Assembly: GCF_041146795.1 (NCBI RefSeq)
Contig: NC_135184.1
Coordinates: 5,593,467-5,657,466 of the forward strand
Direction of reading: 5' to 3'
Origin: Maylandia zebra
Lineage: Eukaryota > Chordata > Actinopteri > Cichliformes > Cichlidae
DNA length: 64,000 nucleotides
Part shown: piece after piece, positions 46,857 through 58,814 of the stretch
How positions within the stretch are numbered: position 1 is the stretch's first letter
Layout: each line of letters opens with the position of its first letter
Notes under the pieces: generated by a model
The model's input: the letters and a program-made list of their open reading frames with translations, nothing else
Database searches by the model: none
What the model was told of the DNA's origin: nothing
Made by a program: the position numbers and the translations under genes

Positions 46857-48518
46857 CTATTTGAGCTTAATCAACTCAGCTGTGTCTCCATAATAGTAAA
46901 GCATCAGTCCAGCATAGAGCGGCTGAGTGAATGTGGTCTGGACTCTGTGGAGGAGAGTCATGGTTTCAGAGACGCTGTAGAAGGACAAAATACCTGCTCT
47001 GTGATCCAGGTACACTCCTACTCTGGAGGACTGAGGACCTGAGACACGAGTGTGGATGTTGTTGGACCAAAATGTATAACTGTTGTTGAACCACTGTAAT
47101 GCCCATGATTTGTCATTATGTCCAAATACACATTCATTCACACTCTCTGCTCTGCTGATATTCTTGTATGCGACTGCTACATAAACTCCTCTCCCTCTCC
47201 ACTCCACCTCCCAGTAACAACGTCCAGTCAGACTCTCTCTACTCAGGACCTGAAACCACCAAGTGAATCTGTCTGGATGATCAGAATAAAACTGTTGTTT
47301 CATGAAGGTTACTTTTCTGTTCCCCTCTGATAATAACAGCTGTTTGTACGCTGTGTTTGGATCCAGTGTGATTTCACATGAATATTTTAAGAATTCAGCT
47401 CTGGTCTTTGGCTCTGGTGGATCTGACAGTAAAACATCCACTTCAGTGACTGTCAGTGAGATGTTTGTCCATTCCTCTCTCAGAATGTCCTGTAGTTTAT
47501 CTCTGACCTCTGACACAGCTGCTGTCACATCCTCAAAGTAGCTCAGAGGACGGATATTGATGCTGGATGAGTCTGTAGACTCACTGAGTGCTGACAGTGA
47601 GGGGTAGTTGTGTAGAAACTGGATGTGATCCTCTGTGTGTGAGAGCTGCTTCAGCTCAGCATCTTTCCTCTTCAGCTCAGTGATCTCCTGCTCCAGCTTC
47701 TCCTGAAGCTCTTTGACTCGACTCACTTCAGTTTCCTGCTGGGATCTGATCTGCTGCTTCACATCAGAGCTTCTTTTCTGGATGAGATGGATCAGCTCAG
47801 TGAAGATCTTCTCACTGTGCTCCACTGTTTGATCAGCAGACTGATTGATGGCCTCCACCTCCTGTTGAAGCAGCTTCACATCTTTCTCTCTGTCCTGGAT
47901 TCTCTGCTGGATGTTTTGTCGACTCACCTCCAGCTCTCTCTGCCTCTCAGTCCTTTCTGCTGCAGCTGAGACTGTGTCGTGGCCTTTATGTTCATCCACA
48001 GAGCAGAGATAACAGATACTCTGCTGATCAGTACGACAGAACATCTTCATCACCTCATCATGACGAGAGCAGATGTTCTCCTGGAGCTTCTTGGAGGGCT
48101 CCACCAGCTTGTGTTTCTTGAATGGAGCCACATCATAATGAGGCTGAAGGTGTTTCTCACAGTAAGATGCCAGACAGAATAAACAGGACTTGAAGGCTTT
48201 CATTTTTCTTCCAGTGCAGACATCACAGGCCACATCTTCAGGTCCAGCATAGCAGTGATCAGCAGGAGCAGCTTGGAGTCCAGTCTTCTTCAGCTCCTCC
48301 ACTAAATCTGCTAACATGGTGTTTTTCTCCAGGACAGGCCTCGCTGTGAAAGTCCTCCGGCACTGAGGGCAGCTGTAGATTTTCTTCTTTTCCTCTTCAT
48401 CCCAGAAGCTTTTAATACAGTTCATGCAGTAGCTGTGTCCACAGGGAATAGTCACCGGATCCTTCAGTAGATCCAAACAGACTGAACAGCAGAATTTTGT
48501 TTGGTCCATTTGATTCAT
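46857..48518 (-). CDS. TRIM E3 ubiquitin ligase, copy D
   Basis: This is a 553-residue intact single-exon TRIM with the same domain order and complete zinc ligands. The front half is nearly identical to A (APFKKHK for APLKKHK). The SPRY is distinct: AYKQ before LLLSEG, MKQQFYS for MNQQQSYS with one residue fewer, WWF after DRFT, AESVNECV, ALQWFNNSYTFWS, HTRVSGPQ, and a C-terminal loop MLYYYGD. Its predicted 3' UTR contains a 1-kb hAT insertion. An ISRE/ETS-IRF-like site lies upstream as in A and B. Confidence 0.93.
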   Translation of the reverse strand: MNQMDQTKFCCSVCLDLLKDPVTIPCGHSYCMNCIKSFWDEEEKKKIYSCPQCRRTFTARPVLEKNTMLADLVEELKKTGLQAAPADHCYAGPEDVACDVCTGRKMKAFKSCLFCLASYCEKHLQPHYDVAPFKKHKLVEPSKKLQENICSRHDEVMKMFCRTDQQSICYLCSVDEHKGHDTVSAAAERTERQRELEVSRQNIQQRIQDREKDVKLLQQEVEAINQSADQTVEHSEKIFTELIHLIQKRSSDVKQQIRSQQETEVSRVKELQEKLEQEITELKRKDAELKQLSHTEDHIQFLHNYPSLSALSESTDSSSINIRPLSYFEDVTAAVSEVRDKLQDILREEWTNISLTVTEVDVLLSDPPEPKTRAEFLKYSCEITLDPNTAYKQLLLSEGNRKVTFMKQQFYSDHPDRFTWWFQVLSRESLTGRCYWEVEWRGRGVYVAVAYKNISRAESVNECVFGHNDKSWALQWFNNSYTFWSNNIHTRVSGPQSSRVGVYLDHRAGILSFYSVSETMTLLHRVQTTFTQPLYAGLMLYYYGDTAELIKLK

Positions 48519-48557
48519 GTGCTGTGCCGTTTCACCGTCTCTCAGTGACTGTCAGAC

Positions 48558-48571
48558 AGTTTCACTTCCTC
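48558..48571 (-). promoter_or_regulatory. ISRE / ETS-IRF-like site upstream of TRIM D
   Basis: AGTTTCACTTCCTC on +, identical to A and B. Confidence 0.5.
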
Positions 48572-48850
48572 TGAACAGAAACAACCTCTGTGCTCTGAAG
48601 GGAAACAGATCTCTGCTCTTGTTCACCTCCTACAGGAAATGAGGCTCACCAGCAACTGCATTTACACCATGTTGTTTAGACCCATCCTGATACAGACACA
48701 TCTGTGAAGGGAGGCACTAAAGAAATATTCTTACAGAGCGACCAAGAGCCAATCAGGTGAAGCAGGGTGTGTTATGTTTGGTTACATCATGCAGTAACAA
48801 GTCTGACCCAGTTAAAGGTTAATAGTTTATCTTTACTTGGATGTTTGAAA

Positions 48851-49397
48851 TGTGACAGTCAACACTCAGTGAGTTCATTTTATATTTCAAAAAGTTCAGC
48901 TAAGTTTAGGATGCTGTGATGAATAAAAATAAATGACACTTTATATTTTGACATTTTCTAATCTTAGTTCATTCTCACACTTACAGAATGATGCATGGGA
49001 ACAACTGACTCCACTAAATGTTCAAATGAAATTACTGTACAAGACAGGCAGCAAGCTTGATTTCTTGATTATTTTTTTAAATAGTAAAATATATGTAAAA
49101 CTATTTAAAAAACAAATACAGATAGTGTTCTAATTCTACATTCTTTAGTAATGTTTCCCGTGTACCACCATGGATTTCGAAACAATACATTAATATGTGC
49201 TTTAAATGCAGACACTCAAACATAACTCAACATTCACACTGAAGATACACAGCAGACATAAGAATCAGTTTTCATGCCCTTTATTTTTTCTTTCATATAA
49301 AATCTTTTTGGTAAAGATCATCATAATTACCTATTAACTTTCATGTACAGCTTAAATGTTTCACTATACTGTTGGCAGCAAACGACTCTTCAGTCCA
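48851..49397. other. Diverged TRIM D upstream flank
   Basis: No gene. Bases 49290-49395 recall 22695-22870, including 'ggtaaagatcatcataatta', and the likeness breaks at 'cagtcc', where repeat-like DNA begins. Confidence 0.5.
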
Positions 49398-49890
49398 AGG
49401 GCGTAGATTTGGCATTAACGGAAGGGACATGTCCCCACCAATATCCAGCGATTATTGAATTGTCCCCACCAATAATTTGAAAGAAAAACAAACCCGATAG
49501 AAAGAAAAAAACGATCTGTCAACGTCTCATTCGCCCAGCGGTGCAGAAAGAGTTAAATTACGTTCTCTACTGGAGTCCTACGTCATGTGACAAATATGGC
49601 CAATGTGATTGGAGCTCTGTTTAGTTTTAGCAGCGGCAAGCCTGCGCTGCAACTGGATGAGAGACTCACTGAAAAGGCAGCTGGTTTTATTACTCAGTGA
49701 TTTGTTGTTACAAAGATAAAAATTGTGAACAGGAAGAAGTAATGGTATTACTTCTTCCTGTTCACAAGAAGTCACCACAGCAGGTAGATGCCTTTCCTGA
49801 ACCAAACCCAATGGGATAAGCGTCTCCTTCTGGGATCTTTCACCTGGTAGGCGAACCACTGTAAACCACAATACCAACTAAACCACTTGA
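49398..49890. mobile_element. Repeat-derived stretch with a perfect hairpin and a SINE-like end
   Basis: It begins with 'aagggcgtagatttgg' and 'ggacatgtccccacc', typical of a fish repeat. It contains a perfect 19-base inverted repeat with a 3-base loop at 49725-49765. The part at about 49770-49890, on the minus strand, reads like a tRNA-derived SINE (caggaaaggcatct core). Boundaries and families are uncertain. Confidence 0.4.
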
Positions 49891-50671
49891 TAGTTTAGTT
49901 AAGAAAAAGTCTGTACAGATAAGGAACATGCATTCTTCACCAGCTTTAAACCTTTGTTCACATGTAATGCTATATTCCACACTTTGCTATCAGTTGTGTA
50001 CAAATCGGTGGCTACTCATGAGTTCCTCTGAACTTTCATACAACTGAGCTCAACAAACAATAACTGTCAGTCAGCAGAGGAAACTCATTTTTCCTCCAAA
50101 GTGATTTAGTACATCAGAAATCTACGGTGTGTTTATTTTTGTTATTCAGTTCAGTTGTGCGTCAAGCTGACTGCTGTTAATCGTACCGATCAGGCACAAA
50201 AGTAAAAGCAGATAGGAATGATACTGTCAATCCGAAAGTCCACTACAAGCTGAAAGAAACAACTCTAAATGCTGTAAAAGAACAATAAATGTTTTTCCAC
50301 AAAAAAGCAAAACCAAAGGCTCTGAGCCTGGCCTTTTAACGGCTTCACCTACTTTGGAGTTTTTTAAAAACTTCAATACTAGCGTTTTATCTTTCCTGAC
50401 TTTGTTTAACTTTACTTTTAAATAACCCTTTAATCTCTGGGAAATAATAAAATCATCTTCAGTTTTAGTTTTTTCTTGAGCAAAATACATAGAAGACAGC
50501 AGATGCATCCAATAAATTTCTCCCGAGTAGGCTGACTCAGTCAAAAAGGCTCACTGTCTGGTGATACATCTTAATCTCGTGTGGTTTTACATTGCTGTAA
50601 AAACTTTATTACTACAGATATCTAATAAAAAAACAAAACTGCTGTCACAGCCACTACAAACACAGACTTAC

Positions 50672-50887
50672 ATTGAGTTCTATGATCCAGAGCATGGTGA
50701 CGAACAAGAGGTCAAAGGTGACAAAGAGGCAGAAAGTCCTCCTCACATCCGAGATGCATTTCTTCTCTCCGATGTCGTACGGCTCCAATCTCACAGAAAC
50801 GGCCGGGGAGTTGACAGACCCCATGCCTGTTCTGACAGGGATCTGTGAGTAGCTACCGCTGCTGCTGCCTCCACGTTGGCCTTCCAT
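50672..50887 (-). CDS. stard3nl: First coding exon of a STARD3NL-like (MENTAL domain) gene
   Basis: The exon encodes 72 residues from an ATG in good context. The end, ISDVRRTFCLFVTFDLLF followed by VTMLWIIELN, is the start of the MENTAL domain (first membrane segment) of STARD3/STARD3NL. The LLFVT.LWIIELNV wording is nearer STARD3NL. It stops exactly at a consensus donor (AAT|GTAAGT, donor at 50666-50671 on +). A plausible acceptor (CAG at 50926-50928 on +) would set the exon at 50672-50925. MENTAL proteins sit in late-endosome membranes, bind cholesterol and tether to the ER. I see no later exons at lower coordinates, so it is either the start of a gene with very long introns or an isolated exon. 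The Cys in KKCISDVRR is unusual. Confidence 0.72.
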
Positions 50888-50925
50888 CGCTGGCCACCCC
50901 ACCTGGGCAGGGCTGGCCCCACCTA

Positions 50926-53039
50926 CTGGTCAATTTTAGGAAAGAGTCAGAGGTGGAAGATCATTGGAGCTGGAAGCGAGGCTGGTGTTGGTGATGTGGA
51001 GTCACTGTGTGGAGGTTAAAAGCATCACTGCATCTGTAGAAAAGAATATGAAGAAGGTAAAGAAATGGCAATCTCCTCTCAGGGAGTAAACCTCAGCGAT
51101 TTTCTAAAGCATCTAAGTCTTTGTAGACATAATAAAAATTCTGACAATCGTCTGCGTCTTTTTTTGAACAACACAGTAAAGCAGAATAAGCTCCATCAGG
51201 CTGTGGATTTAGATTGTTGAGTTAGATTTTATAACGATTTGTTCATAATACAAAGCTTTTAGAGATCTTTGGGCTTTGCAGTGCTAAGAGTGTTTATGTT
51301 TCTGGTTTCTGAGAGCAGAGCTAAAAACAAAACAAACAAAAAAAAACAAGCACAACACAAAACCACCAAAATCTAATTCAAACCACTAATCATGCACAAA
51401 ACCAACCATATATGTGCAAAGTTGTTGATGCTCTCTGTATGGTTGCCACTCAAACTCCTCACCATATCTCAAAGACTGAACCCTTCAGGAGAAACTCATT
51501 TCTGCTGCTTGCGTCTGTGATTTCTTCACTACTCAACGTTGCTGAGATCTGGAATGCAGATCGACTAGTAAATCAAAACGTTCACCTTCTGGCTCAGTTC
51601 TCCTGTCACCACCACAGTCTAGTGCAACACCTGAGGTGTCGGATGTCAACTTCAAATTGCTCTTTCTCTTATAACTGAGCTTAAATTGGACTTTTCTACT
51701 AAAAAAACCCTGTAAAAATCACTGTCACATGACCCAGAAAAAGATTTCCATTATCATCTAACTTCAATGACTTTTGGACCTCATACCATTAAACACTGTT
51801 TACACTGTCTTTGTTTTAAGGAACTGAAACCAGTTGTGCTTTTGCTTTAACTGTCAGCTGCTCTGATACACAGAAAGAAAAAGGCAGGATGGAAACGTGA
51901 TTTGTACAGTCTGGTCCCAGCAGGTTTTCTCTGGTGATGTGGTTTCACAGTCTTGTGACTTTCATGTTTTACATGAATTAGTCTTTTTGGTTCACAAAAT
52001 GCATCTATTTTAGGGCTTTAGTCAGGTTTAAATGACTGTTAATTACCTGAAAAATAAATCTGTTAAAAGAACCATTCAGTCACTTTGTAATGGGACGTAT
52101 CTTCAGCACAATCGTATGTGCTGTGCACCTGAAACTAATATCGTTCACCATTTGGCGCTTCCTTCTCACATGCCAGAGAGCTATTACAGTTACACCGCAG
52201 ATGGTGTCTAAAACAATTTAACCCTCAACTTCCTCGCAGTTGCATCATTACATTATTTCAGCATTTGCAGTTATTCCAACTGTTTTATTAATCCTTAACA
52301 TACTTTTCATTTACTTGTTCAACTTTACAAAATGCCAGTCAAAAAAAAAAAAAACCCCAGAAAGTATACGGGACATTGACTGTCATTCAAAGCTGAACTT
52401 TACCCAGTATTTTCCACATAAATCAGCTAGCACCAACATTAAAACCAATTACATTTGCCACGCTGCAATGGATCCTGGTTTGTATGTGGATGTTGTTTTC
52501 ACACAGACTGCCCTACTTAAACATTATTACAGCCAAATTACACCTCCCATATGCCAATGGCACTCCCTGACGGCTGCAGCTTCCCTTGGAAGTCTAATGC
52601 GTCAGACCGGAGCTTAATTACTCAGGAACAACAACAACAAAAAAAGATAAATCCACATATATATTAGCGTCTGAGTTGCAAGGGCCAGCAGTCAAAGCAA
52701 TTTTAAATTACATTTTATTTAAACATATGGGATCCCAGCACCACCCTCTCCCCAGCCACCTACTCCACCTCTTCCAAAGTGAAGGTGTGGTATCAGGGTG
52801 CTCAGCCCCGCCGTGAGATGTAACGTCTCCAGCACGTCCTGGGTCTGCACCAGCTTACAAAACAAAGAAACAGATTAGAGCTGGGGACCTGTCGCTGTTC
52901 TAAATGTCTTTGAGTGGTTACAATTTCCACTGCTTCAAATCTGTTAACTAACAAGTTTTCATTTAAATATGTGTATGAGACTCCAACGTATTTACAAGTA
53001 GTAACCTCCAGGTCTGAAAAATTAATCCAGAATGGAAGT
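50926..53039. other. Intergenic DNA; no gene supported
   Basis: Only short chance frames. A run of A at 52340-52352. A 22-base phrase at about 52787-52808 (gtggtatcagggtgctcagc...) recurs exactly at 54046-54067. Confidence 0.4.
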
Positions 53040-53628
53040 GCAAACAACTAACAGGAGCAGTTCCTCTGAAAGACACCAAGGCTGGTGCCAATTCCCGCAG
53101 TTAGAGCAACAAATACTGAGGCAGCAGTTTGAACAGGCTTGCCAAAGCTGGACACAGCGGAAGATTGAAAAGATGTTGCTGGTCTGATGACTGCTGTGAC
53201 ATTCAAATGGTAGGGTTAGAATTTGGTGTAAACGACATAAAAGAATGAACATCTTGCCTTGTATTAACATTTCAAGTTGCTGATAGCGGTGTGAGAGTGT
53301 GGAGAATATTTTCTAGGCATACTTTGAGCCAATTAGTACCAGCTTAGCATTGTTTAACCACCACAGCCCAGCTAATGCTGACCATGTCTATCACTTCATA
53401 ACCACACTGTACCCATTTTTTGATGGCTGCTTCCAGCTCAAATCATCTCAAACTGGTTTCTTGAACATGAAGATGAGTTCACTGTACTCCACTAGAGCAT
53501 CTTTGGGATGAGGTGGAACGGCAGATTCAAGTCAACAATTAATGAACATGACTTCATGACGCAGTTCTGTCAGCAACAGGGGTCATACCTGCTATAAACA
53601 AGGTGTACCTAACAAAGTGACCAGTAAT
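53040..53628 (+). mobile_element. Degenerate Tc1-like DNA transposon fragment
   Basis: The 3' portion reads 'gcatctttgggatgaggtgg' (compare the transposase motif EHLWDEVER) and ends 'caaggtgtacctaacaaag', a phrase familiar from a common teleost DNA transposon. The coding frame is badly decayed. No target duplication was identified. Confidence 0.5.
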
Positions 53629-53867
53629 TGCATATATGCTGTTATGATGGATGTTTATAATAAATATTAACTGAGAGAGAAAAGATACACCAAAGCTACT
53701 CTAGGGTAATAACAAAACGAGGGAAATTAACAAACTACATCTAACTGTTTTGGATTCAGAACAAATATTTTCAGCCTTTTATGAGGATTAAAATTTAATT
53801 ATGGATTTATTTTGGCAGCTTGTGAGGAGAAAACTATTAGGAGGTAAAGAAACACAGACTCAAAGAT

Positions 53868-56800
53868 TTTACATGTACATGGGCACTGTGTGTGTGTCAC
53901 AGAGGAATCGCTCCGGGGCTCCCAGTACATTCTTTATTTATACTCAAACAAGCTTTCACAGCAATAGGTGTGGCATGTATGGAACTGATAACAACTCCTT
54001 AAAAGGAGGGACCGTTAGCTTATCTGTTGAAACAGAAATCTTGAGTTGTGGTATCAGGGTGCTCAGCCCACATATATTGAACTTCACATACCCCATCTGC
54101 CTCCATTTGGGACTGCAATGGCCTTAAAAGCCCTACACATATCTTCCCTACTTAAGTGCAGCCTTTTTTCTAATGGAATTACAATATCGGCATCTGGTCT
54201 CTGACTTCTCATCAATTGTGTGGGCGTCCTTTAGAGGACATTTCATCGGAATAAAGGCAAATACGGTGGTGCCTTTATCTGCAGAAATATGTGGCCTGTA
54301 GCCAGTGGGTGGGGCACCACATGCTCGCTCTCACTGTTAGATTGGATAGAAAAGTCTGCAGCAGGACAAGCGAATATTAATGACGTTTCTGAGTGTTTCG
54401 ATTCCATCAAGAACAAAAACAAATCTTAGCTAACCAACACTCACTGGGTTTTAGTGGATTACTTTATTTCACAGAAATATTACAGAAACAGTTTCTTTGG
54501 TACAATAATCCAGCTGTGCAGAAATCAGGGAGTCGGGAAGAAGCAGCTCATTAAATTCTGTGCTTGTTTAAGACTGAAGCACATATTATATCATCATAAT
54601 ACCAGAGCTGAACTGGATGACTCATTCCTCATTAAATTACTTCAGATGTTATTTAAAAAAATATATATTTTATGGAAGTAAAGCTGCTTGTGCTGCCACC
54701 TAAACCAATTATAACGTGGCCTAAAATGTTAAAGTAACCTTATGAGCAGAATCTGATATAAGAGCATTTAATCTTATCTGAGCAATTCCTCTTGGTCTCC
54801 TGTATCACTGCTCATCATTTGACATGCTTTTCCCAGTATATCCACGGCCATTTTTGTATTTATGCTTGTATTTTCTCCCAGACTGGTAAACATCAACAGA
54901 GCTCAGCAAAAGAACTTTTAGTTCCTATTTGAACTTTATTAATACAAGTGTTTAACCTTTTCATGTTTATAGTTTTATCTTTCTTTGTAAAGTCAGCTGT
55001 TCTGCTGCTCTCTATGTGATTGGTCAGATGCCCCCAACGCCACCCCTTTCATGTAAACAGGCTAGTAGCTAAAATGGGAAACCCTGGTTTACCTCATAGA
55101 TTGATAACTAGCATCATGTGATCACTTAGTCTGATTGACAATGTTGGGATAAGTTAATCAAGATAACAGAAAGATTTCTTGAGTATGATGAACAATGAAT
55201 TTAACTCCTAAATGTGACTTCCTAACACAGAATGTGATGACGTCATACGCTTTGTACTTTGATGTGTGGTGATTGGAAGTGTCTGTGTGGTGCAGCCTGG
55301 ACAGACCAGACCAGCTGCACCACACAGACACTTCAAACCTCACCTGAGGACAAAAAGCACAAGAACAACAACAAAAAAAGAAAGAAAACAAACCTTAGAA
55401 ACATGCAGGGTTACAGGAGAAGCCAGCCGTGCAGAGTCTGAATTTAACTCCTATTTATGACTTCCTACCAAAGAATGATGATGGGAGAATTTCGATTTAT
55501 TTATTACGCATTAGTTTTATGGGTCTGTTCCACTTAAGGTCAGATTGGTGTCTATGAACCAAAATGAGTTTCACACCAAGACTAAACTCGTGTCATGGTT
55601 TGCATTATGCAGTGGTTACAGTGGTGACACTTATTAGACTCTGAAGTCTGTGCACCAGTTTTTCAGGGTCCTATAGGTGCAATTGTTGCGACCACTGTAA
55701 ATGTGACACCATCACAGAAAAATTGTATCAAATCAGAAGAAGAAAGAGAACTCTAATATGATGGCTGCACACCAGCTGGATCATTATAACAACATCACAT
55801 CACATGAGTAACTTCAACATGACGAGACTTCAAGGACTCCAACAATGTTCATACAGTGAGGATAAATAATGTTTTTTTTATTATTTATTATAAAAAGGAC
55901 ACAATATAGATATATAAAATGCAGCCAGAACTCCAATAACTAACATGTCCATTAATTTGACACGTTGATTTATATATAATTTCTTTTTCTCTCTTAGCTT
56001 TTCAGCTCCACATTTTTGCCATTTCTTCCACACTCAACTCTTTTCTACAAGCTGAGCACACAGTGAAGGTAGGGGAGGGCTGGTGGCATTAAGAGATTTG
56101 ATTGGGCAATCTAGGGGCCAGTTAGTTCTTTCCTTTGGTGAAAGTTGGGCTCTTCAATTCAGCATGGTACAACTCCAAAGATTCTGCAACATCAAACCCT
56201 CTGTCTGCTAATATTACATCCAGTTACAAGATGAGCTTCCCGACCCCCTGAACTACAGATGCCCTACATGACTGTTAGGACAACTTATGTATTGCAAGTA
56301 TGCAGTACTAAGAATAACTTGATGTTTCTGACTTTGCATTATGAATTGTTTATCCACTGACAAACATTTCAAGTTCTACTAAATTAAAAGACAATTTGTG
56401 GTAACCTGATTAGGATTCAAAAAGAATAATTAACAACACTTCTTGTAATGGTGTTAAAATCAGCCCAGCTTTTATTTTCATATGCAAAAAGTAAAAGCAA
56501 ATCAGCCAACATACTGGACACATAATTGTCAATTATACTGTCACCATTGTTACTGGTATTGAAAGCTTATTGATAATTTGTCCAAGTAAGGAATGCCCTC
56601 TCACAAATGTCATGTGACAACCTCATTGGCTTACGGAACTGTGATGTCACACACATTTAGAATCTTACCACCACTGTGATCCTTCGATCCTTTGATCCTA
56701 AAACCTATAAATAGGGGTGAGACGCAAGAACTTTTAGTCCGTTATTCGCAGCATTTATGTGTGCAGCATTCAAACGAACGTTCGCCAGAGAAGCCCTTTT

Positions 56801-58058
56801 TGGATCCTTTTCAGAGTCACTGTTAACAGATTCCAACATGTCTCCAAGAAAGCAGAAAAAAAGAGAAAACGTAAAGCCCAGCGCTCCTCTTTGCAATCGA
56901 GAAGACGATACGCAACTGCAGAAGATGTGCTTGGAAGAAATGCATGAGGAAAATCTCATGAACAATCACAATACGCGACACCCGCCCCAGCCAGAGTACA
57001 CCAATTACATCTGGGAAAGTTTTTTTAAACAACGAACGGAGATTATCTTACTGAGAGAGCACTGTGAGAGAAGGACCGCTGAAGCAGATAAACTGTTCAG
57101 ACAGCTTCTCGATAAGGAAGATATTATAAAGGAGAAAGAAATGGAACTCCTAGACATGCGGGGAAGGATCTTTGAGCTCCAAGCAAAGCTTAATAAAGTA
57201 CAAGAAAAACCAACAGAAGAAATCCTCCAACAGAAGAAAAACGAGAAAGAGAGGGAAAAAAAGATTCAGGAGCTGCAAGTAAAGCTGGATGAAGCTCTGC
57301 AAAAAAATCAAGAACTCCTCCAAGAGAAGAAACAACTGGTCATAAAACTCCAAGGCACTGAGATAAATGAAAAAGTGCTGAAAGGAAGGGTTGAGTTTCT
57401 TCGAAAGAAAGCGCAACAGACCATGAAAAAGGAAGATATGGATTGCAAGCTTCAGGACAGCGAGAAACACAAGGAAGCCTTGCAAATAAAGCTTGATGAA
57501 GCTCTGCAAAAAAATCAAGAACTCCTCCAAGAAAAAGAACAAATGGACATAAAGCAGCGCAAACTGCAAGGCATGGAGGGAAAGTACAAAGCACTGCAGG
57601 CGAAGCTTGATAAAACACTGAACAAAAATAAAGAGTTGCTTCAAGAAAAAAAGCAACTAGAAATTAAACAGAAAGAAACGGACTCCAAGCTTGAAGGCGT
57701 GGAGGAAAAATACACCGCGCTGAAAATAAAGCTTGATAAAACAGTGCAAAGAAATAAGGATTTCCTACAAGACAAAGAACAATGGGAAATAAAGCAGAAA
57801 GAAGATAAACAAATTCTCCAGGACTTTGAGAGGAAAAACCAACAACTGCAAGACTGTTATAACCAACTGAACTCCAAAACAACTGAGCTGGAGGGGGAAA
57901 AGAAAAAAGTGCAAAAACAATGCTCAGAGATGCAGAGTAAGCTCAGTGACATGCTGAGAAAAAACACAGAACTGGAGAAACTTTCCAACAATTTGAAGTG
58001 CAAAAACACTGAGGTGCAGATGTTAAAGCAGCAAGTAGAGAAAACAAACAAAGACCTG
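53868..58058 (+). repeat. Right copy of the array-flanking duplicon
   Basis: Direct-orientation counterpart of 1-6653, lacking about 172-1414, 2142-3074 and the MITE. It ends at the LTR element inserted in the coiled-coil gene. Confidence 0.93.
56706..56713 (+). promoter_or_regulatory. TATA box of the right coiled-coil gene copy
   Basis: TATAAATA with the same spacing to the ATG and the same upstream elements as in the left copy. Confidence 0.65.
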
Positions 58059-58349
58059 TGTTGCAGCTTTAAGGCAGGGATGACTCCTCGAGTTGCTTTC
58101 TCACTGTATATGTTTTATTTCACAATCCGATCAACACAAAAACATACAGCAGCTCCTCTCCGACTCCTAGCCCTTTGCTGCGGTGGAAAAAGAACCACTC
58201 CAAAACCCCTTCAAGGAACATATGTACAAAAGAGTTTTTCTAACACACCAATGGGGCGTTCAATGCCATCTTGTAAATATGAGTACCAGAACAAACAAGC
58301 AAACAAAAAAGAAGTGTGGGGTACCTTTGAACCAATGAACAAAGTATAA
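56757..58349 (+). pseudogene. Coiled-coil gene copy cut by an LTR insertion
   Basis: The first 434 codons match the left copy (for example CAAFKRTF for FAAFKRTF, and DEALQ for EEALQ in the second repeat). At 58058, after KTNKDL, the host sequence stops and the frame runs 96 codons into the LTR. The last third of the coil and the basic RFRFFWRK tail are therefore separated from the promoter. A truncated product is possible if polyadenylated in the LTR. The rest of the gene would lie beyond the right edge. Confidence 0.85.
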
Positions 58350-58799
58350 CCATTTATACTTTTTAACATAACCCGGCCCCGTCGATATGTGTATCTCTCA
58401 CACTCTCCCCCACTCGAGAAATGTCGTCCCGACATAAATGTACCCTATAATCGACAATCCATAGAGAACAATAGAATGGCATGGACTATGTACCAGGTTA
58501 CATTACACCCTTTTTTTTTTTTTTTTTAAGTTACCCAAACTACCGTGCACTGTAGTTGTGTATACTCCTGATATAATCAGTTCAGCTTTTTTTTTTTTTT
58601 GTCCACAATTCAATCTATCAAATTACCATGCTATTTGTACTCTCCTGTAAAGGCATTAACTTTGTCCACATCTCATCTGAACACTAAGCATCTTCCCTTT
58701 ACTCATACACATGTTCGGCCTGCAATCCATGTGTCACAATATTTCAATCAACATAGGTACATTTGTTACAATCTGAAATAGGGGTACCAAGTGTAAACA
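58059..58799 (-). repeat. Ty3/Gypsy 3' LTR, about 741 bp
   Basis: It begins TGTTGCAGC at the exact break in the host gene and ends TGTAAACA, i.e. the canonical TG...CA. Immediately inside lies a purine tract on the minus strand (AAAAGGGGAAGA, about 58806-58817), the expected plus-strand primer. The partner LTR is beyond the window. Confidence 0.85.
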
Positions 58800-58814
58800 T
58801 TATATCTTCCCCTT

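Larger units (their letters stand above)
44267..48850. repeat. TRIM duplicon, unit 4
   Basis: It starts inside the shared spacer (acaaccaccagatggcg, equal to about 18951 and 31730) and runs through TRIM D to about 48850, carrying an inserted hAT element. A weaker match to the distal flank resumes near 49290-49395. Confidence 0.88.
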
